Shown: piece by piece, positions 45,677 to 54,930 of the stretch
Layout: each line of letters opens with the position of its first letter
How positions within the stretch are numbered: the first letter of the stretch is position 1
Assembly: GCA_023078555.1 (NCBI GenBank)
Contig: CM041198.1
Span: 2,654,800 to 2,718,799, forward strand
Length of the DNA: 64,000 nt
Source: Ulva prolifera
Taxonomy: Eukaryota; Chlorophyta; Ulvophyceae; Ulvales; Ulvaceae
Reading direction: 5' to 3'
Translations under genes and position numbers: made by a program
The notes under the pieces: model-generated
What the model was told of the DNA's origin: nothing
Database searches by the model: none
The model's input: the letters and a program-made list of their open reading frames with translations, nothing else

Positions 45677-45990
45677 CGCACGTCATGGGCATGGCAGCAA
45701 CTCTACTCTTGCCGCTGGTGACAAGAAAGGTAGCACTCATGCGCTGCATGACGCTGTGCCTGATGGAACAAAACATGCGTAGAAGCTTGCGCACGCCCAG
45801 CACATTCACAGCAAAGGCGACTACGGTGCACAAGCAGGAGATGATGGCAAATGTGGCTTCCGCCTGAGGGCGGGGAGTGTCGCTGCTGACTGGCAGCTGC
45901 ATGTCCGAGAAGATTTTCAGCAGTGCAATGATGACTCCCCCAAGTTCAAACACCATTATGGAGCCGTTGGCAGCCACGCTGACCTTGAAC
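45677..45990 (-). CDS. Exon of an unknown membrane protein
   Basis: It is bounded by a good acceptor (ggtgcag|GTTC) and a donor (TGCG|GTACCA) on the minus strand, and encodes about 104 residues. It has two hydrophobic spans, SIMVFELGGVIIALLKIF and TFAIISCLCTVVAFAVNVLG, separated by a polar, Pro-containing loop. A basic segment follows (VRKLLRMFCSIRHSVMQRM). The pattern suggests a polytopic membrane protein. Neighbouring exons should lie above 46.0 kb and below 45.66 kb but were not resolved. It is probably a host gene truncated in my reading, with its 5' part toward the repeat array. Confidence 0.4.
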
Positions 45991-46564
45991 CTGCACCGTG
46001 CAAAGCCTGGCATGAATAGTCCATGGTATCTTTCAGCTTCCTACATCCTTGCAGATGCTCCATACAGATCAAGTTCAGATGCAGGCATCATTCCAGGTGA
46101 ATCAATCCAAATCCTTAAGCTGAGCCAGGCTCGGCTCTGCCACACATAAAAGTGACAGTACTGGCCAAAAGGCTTCAGATGCAGAATTGGTGAATGGCCG
46201 ATGAATTCCTTAAGGGTCGATGTAATCGGTAGAAGGGTCCCTCACCCGCGTTGCGCACTGCTGCCAGAATCACTGTGTTGGATGTGCATGCTAAGCATTA
46301 TGCAGGCCGGGGCACCGCGCAGCTCACTCATACATGACGCTACATGATGCGACACGTCAACGCACACGAACTGGAGCGCATAAGTCTGAGTTTGCACGTT
46401 TCATTGACAACACTTTGGAACTACGGACAAGCAGCCCTGGGATAGAACCAATAAATCACGATGTTAAGTGTTTCAGCTAGTTGAGAGATGTACGTACCAG
46501 ACTCCACTGCTCTTGGTGAGCGGCATCACGACACCCGAGCTCTGGAAAGGACCGGGCCACGCTT
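45991..46564. other. Gap before the tandem units
   Basis: I see no coding signal. It should contain upstream exons of the minus-strand membrane protein gene, if that is real, and the left boundary of unit 1 at about 46565. Confidence 0.35.
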
Positions 46565-46570
46565 GACGGT

Positions 46571-47851
46571 GTGCAGGAGTTTGTCACAGACACCCAAGAC
46601 CAGATCTGCTGCATCTGCAGCTCATGCGAGTCGCTAGTCTTGGCGGAGTTCATGAGCCCGCCGGCAAGGCAGTGCTGCATGTGCCTGCAGCAGGATCGCG
46701 AAGCCAAAGCACAGGAGCGCGACGGCCGTGTGCCAGACGCCCCCGCCGATGTGCTGGACAAGGTCCCGCTACCGCCTGCGGGCTCGCTGGTCCGGGGGAA
46801 AGCGAAGAAGGCGATGAAGAAGGGGGCAGCAGTCGACGGAGCTGTTGATGTGGTGAAGGATGCCCCCGCGCCCGGTGTGGTCGTGGAGGAAATCAAGCGA
46901 AAGGGCCACGTTCGTGGGGCTCCGATCAAGCGCGCCGAAGCCGGGGCGGAGCGCAGCGGGGGCCTGCTGTGGATGAGCCACGAGCCAATTCGCATCCCCG
47001 CCCCCGATGCCGCGCCCGCAGGGGATGCGACACGCAGCGAAAACCGTGTGCGTGGCGCGGGCAAGGCTACGCATACGTGCCGTGTGCATGGGTGCGACAA
47101 CGATGCCATGGGCAAGTTCGTCTGCCCGACACACGCCGGCGTCGTTGTGCACGAGGAGGTCGCCGCGGGGGAGTGCGCGCAGCAGCGGTACTGCCGCCGG
47201 TGTCAGGGGATGAAGAACGCGTTCGGCTTCAAGCCTGACGGCGCCTGTGGCGAAAAGTGCCCTCTGATCACCGCCGGCCGCGGCGACAGACGGCGCAAGG
47301 GGCCCGGTTACATCAACAGGGTTCTCGCGGGGGTGGCGTGGCCAGCGGACGCTGGTGCGCCGAGCCTGCAGCAGTGCCGTGATGTCGCAGCGCTGATGGG
47401 AGTGGGACTCCTCCATCACGATCACGGCGCCGCGGGGGGCGGTTGCTGCCACGAGACACAGGGCGGGGAGCGCTGTGGGGCCGCATGCGTGGCCGACCAG
47501 CGCATGTGTGCGGCACGGTGGCAGTCAGCATGGAGCACGCGGGCTCGGTGTGGACATGCCCGGAGTGCCACTGCGAGAAGCCCCTCGAGGCCCGGGGGGC
47601 CGGGGTTTGCCGGGCCTGCTACGCTGCCACCGGCGCTAGGGCCTGCGATGCCGCCAACGCGGCCGGACCGCGCACAGAACCTAGGTGCAGCCACATGCCC
47701 GACGCCGACGACGACTGCGTGATGGTCGAGGACGTCACGGCTGGCCGACCGGCTCCAAGTGCATCGACGCATTGCCGTCGTAACCGCGGGACTCTGACGA
47801 GTTCGACACCGTCGCGCATCAGCAGAAGGTGATGCGCTTCTTCGGCCTCGC
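46571..47851 (+). pseudogene. Cys-module protein, internally deleted copy
   Basis: It matches 50636-52119 closely but lacks about 310 bases (50861-51169 of unit 2) in frame, removing one finger and one ribbon. A 10-base deletion near 47511 then shifts phase, so the frame ends at 47722. The homology next jumps from the equivalent of 52119 to 56940-56957 and then to a reversed copy of 57605-57632. It continues in normal order to the helicase stop (GCGTAG, 47849-47854 region). The retained parts are CCICSSC, CRVHGC ... CPTH and YCRRCQGMKNAFGF. Confidence 0.85.
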
Positions 47852-49374
47852 GTAGCTGCGGGCGGTGTGGTGGATCGTGTACAACAGGGTGGTATGTGTG
47901 GTTGTTTGAGTGCGTGTGGCGCAACAGGCAGAGACGCGTGGCGGACAGAATCGCCTGATTCTTAGGTGTTACAAGGACAAAGGCAGCAAGGCGGGCAGCA
48001 CCGCGAAAGAAGCAAAAAGACGAGGCAAACACACAGACACCCACGCACGCGACACCCACCACTCCCTGATTCTTAGGTGTGTACTTTTATGTGGTGCGGA
48101 CAGACTCGCCTAATTCGTAGGTGTGTAGTTTCATGTGTGCGTGGTTCCTTGCGCGTAAGCCCCGAGGGGAGGGTCCACATCAGGGATGTCTGCTACGTGT
48201 CACTGGCCCATCGAATGTTACAGATACACATCGTGGGTGGGTCTGTGTGAGAGTCCAGCTCCTGCCACCGTCCGTGCGTGCGGCTGTGATGGTGACACTG
48301 GCCTGTTCCGATCGTGCCTTCTGCTTGCGATACACAATCAGCACCTGTTTCGAGAAAAGGCATCTGCTACGGACCACTGGGCCTGTGAAATTGGTCGCCC
48401 TACGATCCTGGCGCAGGGCTGCGTGTGAGCCCACTCCCCGCGGGCGTCCGTGCGTGCAGCTGTGAGAGAGAGGCGACAAGTTGCGCTCGTGCCTGTGTTT
48501 GACGCGTGTGTGATCGGTTGGACGTGCTCAGGAGGTGTCTTATGGATGTGTGTACGGCCAGCGGATGCCTGCGCGTGAGCTGCCGGTCGCTGTCTACGAC
48601 AAGCCCACCTTTCCGCTTTCACACCCCGGCACTGATCACACACACTCTGCTGTGCGATCGTGCTGTCACACGTGCTGCAGTAGGACAACGTACCGCAACA
48701 GCGCGTGCTCCTGCCAGCCCTCGTCCGTTGCGCCCCAGCCGCGAGCTGCTACAGCTGGGGCGCGTCCGGACGTCCCCAGAATCAATTATAAGACACCCCA
48801 GCTACGACCCGCGTCGCTGCCTGTGCCCAGGCTGACTTCACCTATTCGTGAAGCGCAATTCATATCATGTATTCGACACTGGGTATCTTCCGTCTACTAT
48901 GAAACCTGTCGCAGATCATGTCGACGGCCCCTGCTGCAAAACAAGCACTGCCACGCTTCGCACACGTCCGGCTGCTGCTCACCGCCGACCACGATTAAGG
49001 CTTGAGATCGAGCCTCACTGCATATACACGATAGGTGCCCTGTGGCGCCCGCGTGTGGGGGTCTGGCATTGGCTAGGGTTCCACAGGCGTGGCTATGAGG
49101 GAGCTTCATCAGCTTCGACCTTGTTGAGCCTGACGCGGACCCGAATCAGCGGAGATACACCGTAGGACGCCCTTCCTCGAGTGAACGTCATCAGTCGGGT
49201 CTGCTGCTCATACAAGGGAGCATGCGAAGGACAGCGAGCGCCTGGACGCAGACCTGCTTATAAGACGCGGACCTGCGGGCGACATCACCTGGCACGCAGC
49301 TGTCGCCATCATTACCGCAGCTCATATATTTCATACATATTTACAGAGGTTATACATACATATTCACAGATTCA
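47852..49374. repeat. Non-coding tail of unit 1
   Basis: It is homologous to 57705-59300 with insertions and deletions. It includes a conserved hairpin (gcgccccagc ... agctggggcgc, about 48730-48763) and one copy of a 125-base block (48866-48995: gtattcgacactgggtat ... tgctgctcaccgccgacca). Unit 2 has that block at 58528, at 58992 and partly at 59370. No coding signal. Confidence 0.75.
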
Positions 49375-49413
49375 CCCTAACCCCTAACCCCTAACCCCTA
49401 ACCCCTAACCCCT
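49375..49413. repeat. Interstitial telomere-like repeat (CCCCTAA)n
   Basis: Four full ccccta-a units, preceded by ccctaa and followed by cccctg, that is (TTAGGGG)n on the other strand. The array is perfect. It occurs only in the unit 1 tail; the matching part of unit 2 has none. Confidence 0.93.
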
Positions 49414-50229
49414 GTCAGCATATCATCTCTGCCACAGGCGCCCCTCGCTGCCATCCTGCGTCTTACAGGCTCGCGCATGGCAAGAGATGGCGTGCTGCGT
49501 CTCACAGGCTCGCGCATCGTCACCGCAGCTCATTTACATCGTAGTACCTTCATAGATATTATTGAACGTGTCACTGTCGCCGTCTCATGTCTGCCACAGG
49601 CGCCCCTCGCTGCCATGCCGCGTCTGCGTCTTATAAAACGGTCAGACCCAGGCACTTGGCACGCTGAGGTTGAGGCAGCTCATCGTCACCGTTGTACACG
49701 TCTCTGCGATCATCTCATGTCCGCCACAGGCGCTCCTCGCTGCGCGCTGCGTCATGCAGGCTCGTGCATGGCGCGAGAGCCAACCACACCACCTCGGAAC
49801 ATCATTGCAAACATCTCTGTGATCATCTCATGACATGTCTGCCATGGTCCTCGCTGCCAGGCCGCGTCTCGTCGACACGCTCGCGCCATCTTATAGATGA
49901 TAGAGTGTCGACGGGGGTTCGTCTCTTTCCAGCGCGTGGCGACGGGGGTCCCCCGAGCCCCGCCCCCCCGCCCCCGCGCCCTCATACGCCGCGACCCGCC
50001 GCGGCGTCTCATCCAAGACTTCCCAGGATAAAAAGAGGACGGCTTAGAGAGTCGCGGCCGGCGCGCCCCCCGGAACGGGGCCCCGCGCCCGCGCCCCCCG
50101 GGACGGCCTCCCGCGACGCCAGACTCTCGCCTGAGACATCTGCGAGAGACATAGTACCACGGGGCGCAAAAGAAGTCTCCGGGCTGTCATGGGGACAGAC
50201 GCCCCGCGCTGTGCGCAAGGGGCTCACAC
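49414..50229. other. Tail end of unit 1 and probable upstream region of the unit 2 gene
   Basis: It has several spaced copies of a motif built on ctcatgtctgccacaggcgcccctcgctgcc (49423, 49588, 49716, 49827 regions), i.e. a loose roughly 120-165-base repeat. A very GC-rich, Pro/Arg-coding stretch (49.95-50.13 kb) follows that may be 5' UTR or coding. The segment 49908-50187 resembles 59230-59540. Confidence 0.5.
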
Positions 50230-53200
50230 ACTGCGACGTGGAGGGCTGCGGGGAAGAAGTGCACGGCGCATGTGGGTTCTGCTTTCAGCACCGCCACGTG
50301 CGCGACTCCGCCCTTCGCTCCCGCCATCTCGTGCGTCTTGTGTTGTGCCGTCACGATTACATGGAGTCGGCATGGACCATGCACCCCGTTGTCATGCACT
50401 GCATTTCGACGGTGCAACTTGCAATGTGCCATGCTTGAGAGTATGACACCCCGGAGCCGCGGTCTACTACAGAATGATGAGGTTTGCCGTGACCTGAGCA
50501 GCAGGCGTAGACTGATATGGGAAGCCATGTCGACGCTAGCGAGAGGCAGATCTGGGTGCTGTGTGCCCAGCACCTGCACAGCTGGGCCTGTGCTAAGCCT
50601 CAGCGGAGCGCGGCATCACACTTGACGGTGTGCAGGAGTTTGTCACAGATACCCAAGACCAGATCTGCTGCATCTGCAGCTCATGCGAGTCGCTAGTCTT
50701 GGCGGACTACGTGAACCCGCCGGCAAGGCAGTGCTGCATGTGCCTGCAGCAAGATCGCGAAACCAAAGCACGGGAGCGCGACGGCCATGTGCCAGACGCC
50801 CCCGCCGATGTGCTGGAGAAGGTCCCGCTACAGCCTGCGGGTTCGCTGGTCCGGGTGGCATCGCAGCTACCCCAAGGTACCGAGCTCCCGTGGCTGCCGA
50901 AAGATGTGCGCAGGGTCGGCCCGGTGCGCAGTCCGGCACGCTGCTGTGTGGAGGGCTGCGACGTGAAGTTTGCCGCAGAAGATGTCCACGAATCGGGGAC
51001 ATGCGCCCCTCACCGGAAGGGCACGATCGTGCATGCAATGCGACCGACCGGGTTCGAGCCAGAGTCCTGGTGCGACAACTGCAAGGGCTGGCGACCAGCC
51101 GAGGGCTGGCCCCTGTTGGCAAACGGCAAACGCCGCTCGCGTTGCCGGCCGTGTTTCGAGCGCGCAGAAGCGAAGAAGGCGATGAAGAAGGGGGCAGCTG
51201 TCGACGGAGCTGTTGATGTGGTGAAGGATGCCCCCGGGCCCGGTGTGGTCGTGGAGGAAATCAAGCGAAAGGGCCACGTGCGTGGGGCTCCGATCAAGCG
51301 CGCCGAAGCCGGGGCGGAGCGCAGCGGGGGCCTGCTGTGGATGAGCGACGAGCCAATTCGCATCCCCGCCCCCGATGCCGCGCCCGCAGATGATGCGACA
51401 CGCAGCGAGAACCGTGTGCGTGGCGCGGGCAAGGCTACGCATACGTGCCGTGTGCATGGGTGCGACAACGATGCCATGGGCAAGTTCGTCTGCCCGACAC
51501 ACGCCGGCGTCGTTGTGCACGAGGAGGTCGCCGCGGGGGAGTGCGCGCAGCAGCGGTACTGCCGCCGGTGTCAGGGGATGAAGAACGCGTTCGGCTTCAA
51601 GCCTGACGGCGCCTGTGGCGAAAAGTGCCCTCTGATCACCGCCGGCCGCGGCGACAGACGGCGCAAGGGGCCCGGTTACATCAACAGGGTTCTCGCGGGG
51701 GTGGCGTGGCCGGCGGACGCTGGTGCGCCGAGCCTGCAGCAGTGCCGTGACGTCGCAGCGCTGATGGGAGTGGGACTCCTCCATCACGATCACGGCGCCG
51801 CGGGGGGCGGTTGCTGCCACGAGACACAGGGCGGGGAGCGCTGTGGGGCCGCATGCGTGGCCGACCAGCGCGTGTGTGCGACTCACCTCGGCACGGTGGC
51901 GGTCAGCACGGAGCACGCGGGCTTGGTGTGGACATGCCCGGAGTGCCACTGCGAGAAGCCCCTCGAGGCCCGGGGGGCCGGGGTTTGCAGGGCCTGCTAC
52001 GCCGCCACCGGCGCTCGGGCCTGCGATGCCGCCACCGCGGCCAGACCGAGAACAGAACCTGGGTGCAGCCACACGCCCGACGCCGACGACGACTGCGTGA
52101 TGGTCGACGACGTCACGGCGGCTGAGGCGCCGCAAGCCACACCGGGACAGGGGGTGGGCCCCGACGAGCCCGCGGCCGCTGTGGCCACGGGCGGCGCCGC
52201 GCCGGCGCCGTTGGGAGTGGTGTGCTTCGGAGACTCCGACACCGACCCCGACGACGCCGGCGGTGGCCACGCGAGAGAACCCCAGGACATCCGCTTCCGA
52301 GTCGGCGGCTCGAGGCCGAAGCAGACGGCCCGGCCGGTGCCGGCGGCGGGCCAAAGATGCAGCGCCGATGGCTGCACCAAGGTGCTCAGTGGAGCAGACG
52401 GCCACGGCGGCCGCTGCTTCACCTGCCTCGTGAGCGCCACGCAGTTCGCGTCCCCGATCGACCTGCTCGCCCTGCTGCTGGTGCCCGGGGCTCTCAAGGG
52501 CGGCCAAGGTGTGCTCCCGACAGCAATCACATGCGGCAGGACATTGCGTGGTGGCATTCGTGACGCACTAGCATTCGGTCTTGCGTCGGCTGAGCACGCC
52601 GGCACCACACCTTTCAGCCATGTCCACCTGAGATGGGCAGTGACACGGTGTCTACAGGTGTGGTCGACGCCCTGCTCACAGACGGCATCCTGGATTTTGG
52701 ACACATCAGCATCCTGCCCCTGAAGGGATGGGCGACTGATGAGTGCCGTGCCGAAAGGCACAGGAAGCGTGTCCAATACCGCGGCCTGCCGAAGGAAGTG
52801 CAGCGGGAGCGGCTGCAACAGTACAGTGTCGCCATGGCCAACCGGCCCCGGGGTCAGGCCAAGCCTGCGGCTCGCGTGACAGGGGTTGCCCCCGGACCCA
52901 TCTCGGACGCCCTGAGGGACACAGGGCCACGGGGCTGGCATTGCCCGCACGGTGCGCACCCCTTGCCAAGCTGCACTGACATAGCGCAAGCTCACACGCA
53001 CTGGTGAATAGGTTGTGTTGCGTCAACACAGCGCTCGGAGCAGCCACACTGTCCGCATGCATGCGCCCAGACGTGACAAATGGCTGTGCATGGGTGCAGC
53101 TGCACAGGCAGTCGCTGCCCTGGCACGTGTGCCGGACATCGCTTACTGGTCTATGCTGCCGAATGTCGCCCCGACCGACGGCGCGCGCAAGATCCGCATC

Positions 53201-54895
53201 GGGCGCGTGACGGTCCGCGCGCCCGTCAACAACGTCGTCCAGGCCCCGAACGCCGGCGTCCGGAGATTCGGCCCGGTCGGGCTGTTCTACGAAGGCGGCA
53301 AGGTCGAGGTCCGCACCGGACACGACGACTCGGAGCGCTCGACGGTCGAGAACCGGCTGTCAGCCCTGCACACGTCCGCGCCGAACGGCAGGGTCGTCTC
53401 GTGCGGCCACGGGGACGGCGTCGTCGCCGCCGCACGCAGCCCCGGATACATCGACATCCGGTGGCTGCAGCTGCTGCGTGACGCCAGCGAGCTGCTGCTG
53501 TGCCACTGCTTCAGCGAGCCAGATTGCAGCTGCCCCTGCCACGGCGTCCGGAGACCAGAGATCCACGACGCCACCGCCGCCCTCCTCAGGCACCTGGACC
53601 AGCTGGAGGAGACCACCCTCGCCACGGCCCTGATGCTGTACGTGCTGGCATGCGCGCGAGTGTTTGCGCCGAAGGAGCACCGGCGAGCCGGCGAAGAGCA
53701 CGGGTGGCACAGGAGCACGGCCAAGGCGATCTCGATGGCCGTCCTACTGCTGCAGAACTGCAAGGCGCGCTGGGGCGACCAGCACAGCAGTTGCGCACCC
53801 CGGTACATGTCTGTTCTCGCGGCACTACCGAGCGCAATCCTGGGCGCGATGGGCGAGCCGTTCGAGCCCGACACGTGGCAGAAGGCCACGTCCGCCGCCC
53901 GGACGCGGCAAGGATCGGCGTCGCGGGTCGATGAGGTGCGTGTGACTGCAGCCGTGGACACAGCATTGCATGCATTCCAAACGAGCGCCTCGTTCGTGTG
54001 TGTACGTGATGTGTGCTCGGGGGCGCTCGAGCACAGCTTAGGTAATCGAGCGCAACTCCTCGATTGCCGAGGCTGCTGTGTGCAGATTCTGTGGCTGGAG
54101 GGCCGCCGCCCGGAGCTCCCGTTCCTGGGTGCCAGTCCGGCGACCATCGATGCAGCCTCCGGACGAGGGCCGCAGGGTGTGAGGGTGCCACGCATGGAGT
54201 ACGTGCGCGCCGGGCCCCCCACTGCGGGCGTGCCGGCGGTCGCCACGACGCGGATGGTCCGCCCGCAGAAAGCTGGAGCTGTGCGCGACACTGCCGGTGG
54301 CACCGCGCGGGGTGCGGCCCGTGACGCCCCACGTGGCGCGCCCATCGACGATGCGCAAGGGACAGGTGCCGACTCAGAGCAGGGTGCAGCCGGTGGCGCC
54401 ACGCAGGGTTCAGGGCCGCCGCCACACATGGGGCATGCGGGCGCTGGACCGAGCACCGACAGGGTTCCTACCACCACCAAGCCACGGAGGTTCCGCCCAA
54501 GGAATCCTACCAAGAAGCGCAAGGCTGATGCGCAGGGAGCTGTCGGTGGCGCCGCACGGGCTGCAGCCGGTGGTTCCGTTCAGGGTGCAACCGGTGGTTC
54601 TGCACAGGGTGCAGCCGGCGACGCCGCACAGGCTGCGGCCGGTGGCACCGCACAGGCTGCGAGCGACGATGCCGTACAGGGTGCAATCGACAATGCAGTT
54701 CCGGGTGCGGGCAGGAGCAGCGGCGCTGGTCCGGACGGCGGCGGTGGCCGAGGCGGCAGAGGCGGTGGCCGCGGCGGCGGCCATGGCAGAGGCGCCGGTC
54801 GAGGCCATGGCAACATGTACGGCAACGGCAACGGCCGCGGGAACGGCGGCGGCGGCAACAACGACGGCGGCGGACACGGCGGAGGCGGCGGCGGC

Positions 54896-54930
<35 letters not shown>

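Larger units (their letters stand above)
46565..50187 (+). mobile_element. Tandem unit 1 of the Cys-module/helicase element (deletion derivative)
   Basis: It is homologous to unit 2 (50628-59540) at both ends and starts at the same splice acceptor (cttgacggtgtgcag). It includes the front of the gene, a short remnant of its end and the non-coding tail. The shared stretch finishes near 50187 with gcaaaagaagtctccgggc, as unit 2 does near 59540. Most of the gene body is missing. The boundary definitions come only from comparing the two copies. Confidence 0.8.

Noticed and set aside
53287..54522. 411-codon minus-strand frame and a 546-codon minus-strand frame at 50867-52507
   Set aside because: They are antisense to the Cys-module/helicase gene in GC-rich sequence, have no motif, and arise because stops are rare at this composition.
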